A DNA stretch of 41,937 bases from Nonomuraea sp. SBT364. GTDB lineage: Bacteria; Actinomycetota; Actinomycetes; Streptosporangiales; Streptosporangiaceae. Numbering within the stretch: the first letter of the stretch is position 1; each line of letters opens with the position of its first letter. The position numbers and the translations under genes are program-made. The notes below the pieces were generated by a model that did no database searches, was not told the DNA's origin, and saw only the letters and a list, made by a program, of their open reading frames with translations. Shown here in pieces: positions 20,709-28,423 of the stretch. The stretch lies in NCBI RefSeq assembly GCF_001083785.1, contig NZ_LAVL01000068.1:1-41937 (forward strand), read 5' to 3'.

Positions 20709-22304
20709 ATGTCCACCGACATCACCATGTCGGCCCGTGCGCGGGCTCATCTCAACGCCACCGATCTGCATCTGGCCCGCGGCGGCCGTCCCGTACTCGC
20801 CGGGGTGGATCTGACCGTCTCCGCGGGTGACCGGCTGGGGGTGGTCGGCGAGAACGGGCGCGGGAAGACCACCCTGCTGCAGGTCCTCGCCGGGACCCTC
20901 ACCCCCGACACCGGCACCGTGCGCCGCGCCGGCACGATCGGCGTCGCCGACCAGGAGATGCCGGTCGACGACGACCGCACCGTCGGCGACCTGATCGATC
21001 TTGAGCTGGCCCAGGTGCGGGCCGTGCTGCACGCGTTCGAGACGGCCACGGTCGCGCTCGCCGAGCAGCGCCGCGGCGCCGAGGACGACTACGCGGACGC
21101 GCTCGCGGCCGCCGAGTCCATCGACGCCTGGGACGCAGATCGCCGCGTCGACGTCTCGCTCGCCGCCCTGGACGCGGTCACCGACCGCGCCCGGCCGCTG
21201 GCGGGGCTGTCCGTCGGGCAGCGCTACCGGATCCGGCTGGCCTGTCTGCTGGGCTCCCGGTACGACCTGCTGCTGCTGGACGAGCCGACCAACCACCTCG
21301 ACGCGGCAGGGCTGGAGCACCTGACGGCGCGGCTGCGCGAGCACCCGGGCGGCGTCGTGCTCGTCAGCCACGACCGGGCGCTGCTCGCCGACGTCGCCAC
21401 CGCCGTCCTCGACCTCGACCCGACCCGCGACGGCCGTCCCCGCGTCTACGGCGGCGGCTACGCAGGCTACCGGGAGGGCAGCCGTGCCGAACGGGAGCGC
21501 TGGGAGAGCGAGTACCGCGACCAGCAGGAGGAGCGCCGGCGGCTCGCCCAGGACCTGTCCGCGGCCCAGAACCGGCTGTCCACCGGGTGGCGTCCGGAGA
21601 AGGGCACGGGCAAGCACACCCGTGCCACCCGGGCGCCCGCACTGGTGCGCGCCGTGCACCGGAGGCAGGAGGACCTGGAGGCGCACGTGCTGGACGTGCC
21701 TCAGCCGCCGCTGCGCTTCCAGCCGCCGAAGCTCGGCGCGCCGGCCGGGGCCACGTTGCTGCGCGCCGACGACGTGACGGTGCCCGGCAGGCTCACCGAG
21801 CCGCGCTCGGTGCTGCTGCGCGCCGGTGACCGGCTGCTGGTGACCGGCCCCAACGGCTGCGGCAAGTCCACCCTGCTCTCCGTGCTCGCGGGCACGCTCC
21901 ACCCCGGCACGGGCGACGTGCAGCGCAAGCGCGGCGTCCGGATCGGGTGGCTCACCCAGGAGCCGCCGCCGCCGTCCCGGCAGCGCGCCTTCGAGGTGTA
22001 CGCGACGGCCGCGGCGGCGGGGGACCGGGTCGGCCTGTCCCAGCTGGGCCTGCTGCCGGCCGGCGCCACGCACCAGCCGGTGAGCGAGCTGTCGCTGGGT
22101 CAGCGGCGGCGGCTCGACCTGGCCGTGCTGCTGGCCGCGCGGCCGCACGTCCTGCTGCTGGACGAGCCGACCAACCACCTGTCGATGACGCTGGTGGAGG
22201 AGCTGACCCAGGCGCTGGCCGACACGGGCGCCGCCGTGGTGCTGGCCACCCACGACCGGCAACTGCTCCGCGACACGGCAGCCTGGCCCAGGCTCCAGCT
22301 CTGA
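20709..22304 (+). CDS. ABC-F ribosome-protection type ATPase
   Basis: 531 residues with two ABC domains and no membrane span. First Walker A is GENGRGKTT (47-55), first signature LSVGQRYRIRLACLL, Walker B LLLDEPTNHLD. Second Walker A GPNGCGKST, signature LSLGQRRRLDLAVLL and Walker B LLLDEPTNHLS. The two domains are joined by a charged helical linker (SRAERERWESEYRDQQEERRR and following) that in ABC-F proteins reaches the peptidyl-transferase centre and displaces antibiotics. ATG 20709 follows GGAGGAAG. The leader peptide and terminator upstream support an antibiotic-resistance role over a housekeeping one; the drug class cannot be read from the sequence. Confidence 0.93.
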   Translation: MSTDITMSARARAHLNATDLHLARGGRPVLAGVDLTVSAGDRLGVVGENGRGKTTLLQVLAGTLTPDTGTVRRAGTIGVADQEMPVDDDRTVGDLIDLELAQVRAVLHAFETATVALAEQRRGAEDDYADALAAAESIDAWDADRRVDVSLAALDAVTDRARPLAGLSVGQRYRIRLACLLGSRYDLLLLDEPTNHLDAAGLEHLTARLREHPGGVVLVSHDRALLADVATAVLDLDPTRDGRPRVYGGGYAGYREGSRAERERWESEYRDQQEERRRLAQDLSAAQNRLSTGWRPEKGTGKHTRATRAPALVRAVHRRQEDLEAHVLDVPQPPLRFQPPKLGAPAGATLLRADDVTVPGRLTEPRSVLLRAGDRLLVTGPNGCGKSTLLSVLAGTLHPGTGDVQRKRGVRIGWLTQEPPPPSRQRAFEVYATAAAAGDRVGLSQLGLLPAGATHQPVSELSLGQRRRLDLAVLLAARPHVLLLDEPTNHLSMTLVEELTQALADTGAAVVLATHDRQLLRDTAAWPRLQL

Positions 22305-22323
22305 GGCGCGGGGTCACAGCCGC

Positions 22324-22381
22324 TTGCAAACCCCTGGGGGGTATGTTACGTTCCCTGGCGCAGATACCCCACAGGGGTATC
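22324..22381 (+). promoter_or_regulatory. Promoter with two CsoR-like (copper) boxes before an MFS gene
   Basis: TTGCAA (22324-22329), 17 bp, TACGTT (22347-22352) forms a good promoter. Its spacer is ACCCCTGGGGGGTAT (22330-22344). A second, perfect palindrome GATACCCC, ACA, GGGGTATC (22363-22381) follows just past the start point. These TACCCC/GGGGTA palindromes match the known operator style of the copper repressor CsoR and its relatives, and a related box precedes the copper operon at 23837. Confidence 0.65.
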
Positions 22382-22401
22382 AAGAGCGTCAGGAGAGCGG
22401 T

Positions 22402-23796
22402 ATGGATGCCGTCAAACCGCGCAGGTGGTGGGCGCTCGTCGTGCTCGCCGCCGCGCAGTTCATGGTCATCATGGACACGTCGATCATCGGGGTCGCGCTG
22501 CCCGGCATGCAGCGTGACCTCGGCTTCTCCCCGGGCGGCCTGCAGTGGGTGTTCAACGCCTACGTGATCGCCTTCGGCGGTCTGCTGCTGCTCGGCGGCC
22601 GCCTGTCGGACCTGCTCGGCGCCCGCAAGGTCTTCGCCGCCGGCTGGGTCGTGCTGACCGCCGGATCGGTGATCGCCGCCGTCGCGGGCAGCGCCTGGGT
22701 GGAGATCCTCGGCCGCGCCGTGCAGGGCGTCGGCGGGGCGCTCATCGCGCCCGCCGCGATGACCCTGCTCATGATGCTGTTCGGGCACAACCCGCGCGAG
22801 CTGGGCAAGGCCATGGCGCTGTACGGCGCCGCCGCGCCGGCCGGAGGCACGGCCGGGGTGTTCCTGGGCGGGGTGATCACCGAGTATCTGAGCTGGCCGT
22901 GGGTGTTCATCGTGTACATCCCGATCGGCCTGCTCACGCTGGCCGCCGTCCCGGCGCTGCTGCCGGCGACGCGGGGCCGGCGCGGGTCGGTCGACGTGCT
23001 CGGCGCGGTCGCCGTCACGGGCGGCATCGCGCTCGCGGTGTACACGATCGTCCGGGCACCGGAGCAGAGCCTGGCCGTCACGCTGGCCGAGGGCGCCGGT
23101 GCGGCCGTGCTGCTCGGCCTGTTCCTGCTGGTGCAGCGCAGCGTGCGGGAGCCGCTCATGCCGCTGCGGGTGTGGCGGACGCCCGGCCTGGCCGCCTCGA
23201 ACCTCGCGATGGCCCTGCTCGGCGCCGCCTGGATCCCGATGTGGTACTTCCTGAACCTCTACCTGCAGCAGGTCCTCGGCTACGGCGCGTTCGCGAGCGG
23301 GGCGGCGCTGCTGCCGATGACGATCGCGGTCATGATCTTCATGATCGCCATCACCGCCCGGCTGCTCGCCCGATACGGGGCCAAGCCGCTCGTCGTGCTC
23401 GGGCTGGCCGTCCTCGGCGCCGGGGTGCTCGGGCTGAGCCTGGTCCGCCCGGACGGGGCGTTCACCGTCGACGTGCTGCCCGCCAGCCTGATCGCGGCCG
23501 TCGGCATGTCGCTGGCCTACATCCCGGCCATGATGTCGGCGATGTCCGGCGTGCGGCCGGAGGAGAGCGGGCTGGCCTCCGGCATCGTCAACACCACCTA
23601 CAACGTCGGCTCCGCCGTCGGCCTGGCCGTCATGACGGCCGTCGCCACCTCGCAGGGCGCCGCCGGCCTGACCGGCGGGTTCCGGGCCGCGTTCGTCGGG
23701 GCCGGGGTGGTCGCGCTCGCCGGAGCGGCGCTCACCCTGCTGCTCATGCGCAGGCCCAAGCCCGCCGCGCAGGTCGCGGAGACGATCGGCGCGTAA
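22402..23796 (+). CDS. DHA2-type MFS transporter, probably copper-regulated
   Basis: 464 residues, 14 predicted spans. Helix 1 motif MDTSIIGVALPGMQRDLGFSPGG, motif A GGRLSDLLGARKVF, motif C region AAPAGGTAGVFLGGVITE. By sequence it is a drug-type proton antiporter. AGGAG lies 6 nt before ATG 22402. What is odd is the control region: two CsoR-like palindromes sit on the promoter, and the copper operon follows directly, so it is probably induced by copper. It may export a copper complex or copper-binding metabolite, but that is inference. It has no His/Cys/Met-rich metal motif. Confidence 0.9.
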   Translation: MDAVKPRRWWALVVLAAAQFMVIMDTSIIGVALPGMQRDLGFSPGGLQWVFNAYVIAFGGLLLLGGRLSDLLGARKVFAAGWVVLTAGSVIAAVAGSAWVEILGRAVQGVGGALIAPAAMTLLMMLFGHNPRELGKAMALYGAAAPAGGTAGVFLGGVITEYLSWPWVFIVYIPIGLLTLAAVPALLPATRGRRGSVDVLGAVAVTGGIALAVYTIVRAPEQSLAVTLAEGAGAAVLLGLFLLVQRSVREPLMPLRVWRTPGLAASNLAMALLGAAWIPMWYFLNLYLQQVLGYGAFASGAALLPMTIAVMIFMIAITARLLARYGAKPLVVLGLAVLGAGVLGLSLVRPDGAFTVDVLPASLIAAVGMSLAYIPAMMSAMSGVRPEESGLASGIVNTTYNVGSAVGLAVMTAVATSQGAAGLTGGFRAAFVGAGVVALAGAALTLLLMRRPKPAAQVAETIGA

Positions 23797-23832
23797 GCCC
23801 CGGGTCCGCTCGTCAGGGCGGGCCCCGGCTTC
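23794..23832 (+). terminator. Hairpin terminator after the MFS gene
   Basis: AAGCCCCGGG near 23794 and GGGCCCCGGCTT near 23820 form an imperfect GC-rich stem that overlaps the MFS stop codon and ends just before the copper promoter. No U tract. Confidence 0.4.
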
Positions 23833-23836
23833 CGAA

Positions 23837-23856
23837 ATACCATAGGGGGGTATAGT
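23837..23856 (+). promoter_or_regulatory. CsoR-like operator and -10 of the copper operon
   Basis: ATACCATAGGGGGGTAT (23837-23853) overlaps a strong -10 TATAGT (23851-23856). It shares the ATACC...GGGGTAT pattern with the two boxes at 22330 and 22363. Repressor binding here would block polymerase. Confidence 0.65.
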
Positions 23857-23922
23857 GTTGAGAGAGTCAGAGACGCCATCGCACGACCCGTCCGTTCCTG
23901 ACCGTCCGAAGGGGAGATCGAT

Positions 23923-23991
23923 ATGAGCACCGCCGCCCGCACAGCCGCCGCCGTCGAGCAGGCCGGCCACGAAGTGGCGAGCCGGTCATGA
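23923..23991 (+). pseudogene. 22-codon ORF resembling the end of copper chaperone CopZ
   Basis: GGGGAG lies 7 nt before an ATG that opens a 22-codon frame. It begins MSTAARTAA and continues AAVEQAGHEVASRS, which reads like the last helix and strand of a heavy-metal-associated (HMA) domain, where CopZ proteins end in a similar AVEEAGYEV stretch. The first strand, the GMTCxxC copper loop and the middle are absent. Its stop overlaps the start of the next gene (ATGA), so translation is probably coupled. It may be an in-frame deletion remnant of copZ that persists as a leader for the operon. Confidence 0.5.
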
Positions 23992-24968
23992 ACACGGCGG
24001 CCAAGCTCGGCGCCTACACCCTGGGCCTCGCTGTCGTCTTCGGCGGCGCCCTGGGGGCGGGCACGTTGGTGGGCCCGGTGGTGGGCCCCGCGGTGGGCCC
24101 CGCGGTGGGCCCGGCCGAGGACCACGCCGCCATGACGAAGCCCGCCGAGAGCGCGGGCCATGGCGAGCACACCACCGAACAGCCGAAGGACGATACCCCC
24201 GGGGGGCTCCAAGTGTCCGAGAAGGGCTACACCCTCACCCCGCTCACCGCGGCACTCAAGCCCGGCGAGCCGGCCGACTTCCGCTTCACCGTGACCGGCC
24301 CCGACGGTCGGCCGGTCACCGACTACCAGGTCCAGCACGACAAGAAGCTCCACTTCATCGTCGTCTCCCGCGACCTGGGCAGCTTCCAGCACCTGCACCC
24401 GGAGGAGACGGGCGGCGGCGTCTGGTCGATCAGGCTCACGCTCCCGGCGGCGGGCACCTACCGGGCCTTCGCCGACTTCGCCCCCACCGGCGCCGACGCG
24501 CTGACCCTGGGCACGGACCTGCTCGTCGCGGGTGACTTCGAGCCCAGGGCGCTGCCGAAGGAGAGCCACACGTCCGAGGTCGACGGCTACACCGTCACGC
24601 TCGACGGCGACCTCGCCCCCGGCCGGTCGAGCAAGCTCACGCTGAAGGTCAGCAAGGACGGCGAGCCGGTCACCGACCTGCAGCCGTACCTGGGCGCGTA
24701 CGGTCACCTGGTGGCGTTGCGCGCCGGGGACCTGGCCTACCTGCACGTCCACCCCGACGGCGAGCCGGGCGACGGCACGACGAAGCCGGGGCCCGAGATC
24801 GTCTTCTACGCCGAGGCACCCAGCGCGGGCGACTACCGTCTGTTCCTGGACTTCCAGCACGAGGGGAAGGTCCGTACCGCCGACTTCACCCTGCGCGGCG
24901 ATCAGGCGGCGGACCCGGCACCGACTCCCAGCGCCACGCCCACCGGGCACGGCGACCACAGCCACTGA
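23988..24968 (+). CDS. Exported His-rich copper-operon protein
   Basis: 326 residues. N-terminal hydrophobic segment (residues 6-28, GAYTLGLAVVFGGALGAGTLV) acts as signal peptide or anchor, followed by a VGP repeat and a linker with many His (AGHGEHTTE). The rest looks like two beta-sandwich domains (residues 80-185 and 190-300): DFRFTVTGPDGRPVTDYQ, KLHFIVVSRDLGSFQHLHPE and again HLVALRAGDLAYLHVHPDGEPG, FYAEAPSAGDYRLFLDFQHEG. The repeated HxHP motif and the terminal HGDHSH are likely metal ligands. It lies between the copZ remnant and copA, so it probably binds copper outside the membrane. Confidence 0.8.
   Translation: MNTAAKLGAYTLGLAVVFGGALGAGTLVGPVVGPAVGPAVGPAEDHAAMTKPAESAGHGEHTTEQPKDDTPGGLQVSEKGYTLTPLTAALKPGEPADFRFTVTGPDGRPVTDYQVQHDKKLHFIVVSRDLGSFQHLHPEETGGGVWSIRLTLPAAGTYRAFADFAPTGADALTLGTDLLVAGDFEPRALPKESHTSEVDGYTVTLDGDLAPGRSSKLTLKVSKDGEPVTDLQPYLGAYGHLVALRAGDLAYLHVHPDGEPGDGTTKPGPEIVFYAEAPSAGDYRLFLDFQHEGKVRTADFTLRGDQAADPAPTPSATPTGHGDHSH
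24068..24115 (+). repeat. Four 12-bp tandem repeats in the exported copper protein
   Basis: Units GGTGGGCCCGGT, GGTGGGCCCCGC (twice) and GGTGGGCCCGGC encode the VGPV/VGPA repeat after the signal segment. Such a repeat can expand or contract in multiples of four residues. Confidence 0.85.
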
Positions 24969-24989
24969 CCGAGAGAAGGGAAACAGGCG

Positions 24990-27224
24990 ATGTCCTCTCT
25001 CACCGACGACCAGCCGAACGCCGTCGAACTCTCGATCGGCGGCATGACCTGCGCGTCCTGCGCGAACCGGATCGAGCGCAAGCTCAACAAGATGGACGGC
25101 GTGACGGCCACGGTCAACTACGCGACGGAGAAGGCCAAGGTCACCTTCCCCGAAGGGGTGGACCCGCAGCAGCTCGTGGCGGAGGTGGAGAAGGCCGGCT
25201 ACAGCGCCGCGCTGCCCGCCCCGCCCCCGTCCGCGGAGCAGGAGGCCGCCGGGCGGGAGCCCGACGACGAACTGCGGCCCCTGCGGCAGCGGCTGGTCAC
25301 GTCGGTGGTGCTGGCGGTGCCGGTGATCGCGATGGCGATGGTGCCGGCGTTGCAGTTCACCTATTGGCAGTGGTTGTCGCTGGTGCTGGCCGCGCCGGTG
25401 GTGGTTTACGCGGGCTGGCCGTTCCACAGGGCGGCGTGGACGAATCTGCGGCACGGCGCGGCCACGATGGACACGCTGATCTCGATCGGCACGCTGGCCG
25501 CGCTGGGCTGGTCGGTTTGGGCGTTGTTCTTCGGCACGGCCGGGGTGCCGGGGATGACGCACCCGTTCGCGTTCACGATCGAGCGGACCGACGGGTCGGG
25601 CAACATCTATCTGGAGGCCGCGGCGGGGGTGACCGCGTTCATCCTGGCCGGCCGCTATTTCGAGTCGCGGTCCAAGCGGCGGGCCGGTGCGGCGCTGCGG
25701 GCGCTCCTGGAGCTGGGCGCCAAGGACGTCGAGCTGGCCGACGGCCGCCGGATCCCGACCGGTGAGCTGGCGGCCGGTGACCGGTTCGTGGTCCGGCCGG
25801 GCGAGAAGATCGCCACCGACGGGGTGATCGAGGACGGCAGCTCGGCCGTCGACGCCTCGATGCTGACCGGCGAGTCGGTGCCGGTGGAGGTGCGGCCGGG
25901 CGACGCGGTGACCGGCGCGACGGTGAACGCGGGCGGCCGGTTGATCGTCCGCGCCACCCGGGTCGGCGCCGACACGCAGCTGGCCCAGATGGCCCGGCTG
26001 GTGGAGGACGCGCAGACGGGCAAGGCGCAGGTGCAGCGGCTGGCCGACCGGATCTCGGGCCTGTTCGTGCCGATCGTGATCGCGCTGGCTCTCGGCACGC
26101 TGGGGTTCTGGCTGGGCACCGGCGACGGGGTGGGGGCGGCGTTCACCGCCGCGGTGGCGGTGCTGATCATCGCCTGCCCGTGCGCGCTGGGCCTGGCCAC
26201 GCCGACCGCGTTGCTGGTCGGCACCGGCCGGGGCGCCCAGCTCGGCATCCTGATCAAGGGGCCGGAGGTGCTGGAGTCGACCCGCCGGATCGACACCGTG
26301 GTGCTGGACAAGACCGGCACCGTCACCGAGGGCAGGATGACGCTCACCGGCGTGCACGTGGCCGACGGCCAGGACGAGGCCGAGGTGCTGCGCCTGGCCG
26401 GGGCGCTGGAGCACGCCTCCGAGCACCCGATCGCCCGCGCTATCGCCACGGGAGCCATGGCCCGCGTCGGCGACCTGCCCGCTCCGGAGGACTTCGCCAA
26501 CGTCGAAGGGCTCGGCGTGCAGGGCGTCGTGGACGGGCACGCGGTGCTGGTGGGCCGGCCGAAACTGCTGCGGGAGTGGTCGCAGCACCTCACCCCCGGC
26601 CTGGAGCGGGCTCTGCGTGACGCGCAGTCGGCGGGCCGGACGGCGGTCGCGGTCGGCTGGGACGGCCAGGCCCGCGCGGTCCTGGAGGTGGCCGACGTGG
26701 TCAAGCCGACCAGCAAGGAGGCGATCGCCCAGTTGCGGGCGCTCGGCCTGACGCCGGTGCTGCTGACCGGCGACAACGAGAGCGTGGCCACGACGGTGGC
26801 GGCCGAGGTGGGCATCGACGAGGTGATCGCCGAGGTGCTGCCCGCCGACAAGGTGGACGTGGTCAAGCGGCTGCAGGCCGACGGCAAGGTCGTCGCCATG
26901 GTCGGCGACGGGGTTAACGACGCCGCCGCGCTGGCCCAGGCCGACCTGGGCCTGGCGATGGGCACCGGCACGGACGCCGCGATCGAGGCCTCCGACCTGA
27001 CGCTGGTCCGCGGGGACCTGCGGGTGGCCGCCGACGCGATCAGGCTCTCGCGCAGGACGCTGTCCACGATCAAGGGCAACCTGTTCTGGGCCTTCGCCTA
27101 CAACGTGGCCGCCCTGCCCCTGGCCGCGCTGGGCCTGCTCAACCCGATGATCGCCGGGGCTGCGATGGCGTTCTCCAGCGTCTTCGTGGTCAGCAACAGC
27201 CTGCGCCTGCGCACCTTCAAGTGA
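24990..27224 (+). CDS. copA: Copper-exporting P1B-type ATPase
   Basis: 744 residues. One N-terminal HMA domain with GGMTCASC (Cys21, Cys24), then eight membrane spans. The metal-site motif CPC is at 396-398, the phosphorylation motif DKTGT starts at Asp440, the P1B-specific His-Pro is in ASEHPIA, and the hinge GDGVNDAAAL is present. Late spans carry YNVAALPLAALGLLNP and MAFSSVFVVSNSLRL, the YN and MxxSS motifs that mark Cu(I) pumps (P1B-1). It removes Cu(I) from the cytoplasm. It is 21 bp after the exported copper protein, with GAGAAGGGAA upstream, and shares its CsoR-like promoter. Confidence 0.96.
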   Translation: MSSLTDDQPNAVELSIGGMTCASCANRIERKLNKMDGVTATVNYATEKAKVTFPEGVDPQQLVAEVEKAGYSAALPAPPPSAEQEAAGREPDDELRPLRQRLVTSVVLAVPVIAMAMVPALQFTYWQWLSLVLAAPVVVYAGWPFHRAAWTNLRHGAATMDTLISIGTLAALGWSVWALFFGTAGVPGMTHPFAFTIERTDGSGNIYLEAAAGVTAFILAGRYFESRSKRRAGAALRALLELGAKDVELADGRRIPTGELAAGDRFVVRPGEKIATDGVIEDGSSAVDASMLTGESVPVEVRPGDAVTGATVNAGGRLIVRATRVGADTQLAQMARLVEDAQTGKAQVQRLADRISGLFVPIVIALALGTLGFWLGTGDGVGAAFTAAVAVLIIACPCALGLATPTALLVGTGRGAQLGILIKGPEVLESTRRIDTVVLDKTGTVTEGRMTLTGVHVADGQDEAEVLRLAGALEHASEHPIARAIATGAMARVGDLPAPEDFANVEGLGVQGVVDGHAVLVGRPKLLREWSQHLTPGLERALRDAQSAGRTAVAVGWDGQARAVLEVADVVKPTSKEAIAQLRALGLTPVLLTGDNESVATTVAAEVGIDEVIAEVLPADKVDVVKRLQADGKVVAMVGDGVNDAAALAQADLGLAMGTGTDAAIEASDLTLVRGDLRVAADAIRLSRRTLSTIKGNLFWAFAYNVAALPLAALGLLNPMIAGAAMAFSSVFVVSNSLRLRTFK

Positions 27225-27233
27225 CCCGCCGCA

Positions 27234-28325
27234 TCACAGGGTGATGGCGTTCTTGGCCCGGTCGACGGACTCCTCCGCGGCCGGGCCGCCGGGGTTCTCC
27301 AGCGCGAGGGCCTGGTTGACCTCGGCGAAGGGGCGCATGCGGGCCTCGTAGCGGGCGAAGGCGGTCTCGTGGCCGGCCGCGCCCAGCTCCTCGGCCAGCA
27401 CGTACGCGCCCACCAGGGCCAGGCTGGTGCCCTGGCCCGACATCGGGGAGGGGCAGCACGCGGCGTCGCCCAGCAGCGTGACGCGCCCCGCGGACCAGCG
27501 GTCCATGCGGACCTGGGCCATGGTGTCGAAGTAGAAGGCCGGGTCCTCCCACATGGCCTTCAGCAGCCTGGGCGTCTCCCAGCGCAGGCCGCCGCAGCGC
27601 TCGGCCGCGATGCGCTTGTGCTGCTCGACGTCGCGGTGGTCGTAGTCGATCGGTCCGGCTTCGAAGCCGAGGAAGACCTTGAGCCGGCTGTTGTCACGCG
27701 TGGTGAAGAGGCCGTAGCCGGCGTCCCCGTCCTTCAGCCAGGTCTGCCAGTCCCGCAGGCCGAGGAAGTTGTCCATCGTGTAGATGCCGATGTGCTGGCC
27801 GATCGGGTGCACGTGGCGCTCCTCCGGGCCGAAGGCCAGGCGGCGCACGGTGGAGTGCAGCCCGTCGGCGCCGATCACCACGTCGAAGTCGGCCGGTTCG
27901 GCGCGTTCGAACGTGACGCGGACGCCGTGCTCGTGCTCGCGCAGCCCGGTGATCGAGTCGCCGAAGCGGTAGTCCGCCGGGGCATGCTCGAACAGGATGC
28001 GCGCCAGGTCGTCGCGGAACAGTTCCACGTCGTCGTTGTCGAGCCGGCCGCCGCTGTAGGTGGTCTCGGTGGTGCGGAAGACCTCGTTGCCGTCGCCGTC
28101 GAGCACGGACATGCCGCGGTAGGTCGTCCTGGCCGCCTGGATCGTCTCCAGCAGGCCCATCCTGGAGACGACCTCGATCGCCGCGCCGCGCACGTCGACC
28201 GCGTGCCCGCCGGTGCGCATCGCGGGTGACCGCTCGACCACGGTGACGGCGAAGCCGTGGCGGCCCAGCCAGAACGCCAGAGCCGTCCCTGCCGTGCCGG
28301 CTCCGGAGATGAGTGCCTTCTTCAT
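27234..28325 (-). CDS. FAD-dependent monooxygenase (PHBH fold, TetX-like)
   Basis: 363 residues. FAD-binding motifs: GAGTAGTALAFWLGRHGFAVTVVERSP (GxGxxG with the final Glu), the DG motif VVIGADGLHSTVRR, and the GD motif GRVTLLGDAACCPSPMSGQGTSLALVGAYVL. This is the layout of aromatic or antibiotic hydroxylases such as TetX and rifampicin monooxygenase relatives. AAAGGGG precedes ATG 28325. It diverges from a double-HTH regulator with a near-perfect palindrome between them, so it is probably induced by its own substrate, perhaps a drug or an aromatic compound. It converges with copA (9-bp gap). Confidence 0.9.
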   Translation of the reverse strand: MKKALISGAGTAGTALAFWLGRHGFAVTVVERSPAMRTGGHAVDVRGAAIEVVSRMGLLETIQAARTTYRGMSVLDGDGNEVFRTTETTYSGGRLDNDDVELFRDDLARILFEHAPADYRFGDSITGLREHEHGVRVTFERAEPADFDVVIGADGLHSTVRRLAFGPEERHVHPIGQHIGIYTMDNFLGLRDWQTWLKDGDAGYGLFTTRDNSRLKVFLGFEAGPIDYDHRDVEQHKRIAAERCGGLRWETPRLLKAMWEDPAFYFDTMAQVRMDRWSAGRVTLLGDAACCPSPMSGQGTSLALVGAYVLAEELGAAGHETAFARYEARMRPFAEVNQALALENPGGPAAEESVDRAKNAITL

Positions 28326-28395
28326 GGTGAACCCCTTTCGTGTACGGCTGAACGTACGGCGTAAATACAGTGATTGGGAAGGGGAGTCTGGTAAT

Positions 28396-28413
28396 TTCTG
28401 TCCTAGTACAGAA
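28396..28413. promoter_or_regulatory. Palindromic operator for the GntR-TetR regulator
   Basis: TTCTGT, 6-bp centre CCTAGT, ACAGAA: an 18-bp palindrome with one mismatched pair, 10-27 bp before the regulator start. A TAATTT -10-like element overlaps its left side (28392-28397). A GTACGGC direct repeat near 28341-28360 lies closer to the monooxygenase. Confidence 0.55.
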
Positions 28414-28423
28414 GGGACGATGT

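Noticed and set aside
22343..22402. ATG at 22343 opening a frame before the second MFS gene
   Set aside because: It overlaps the predicted promoter and start point and continues out of frame into the MFS gene, so it cannot be translated from that promoter.
23598..26588. 996-codon minus-strand open frame opposite the copper genes
   Set aside because: Antisense to copA and the exported copper protein, whose motifs are clear. Low-complexity translation.
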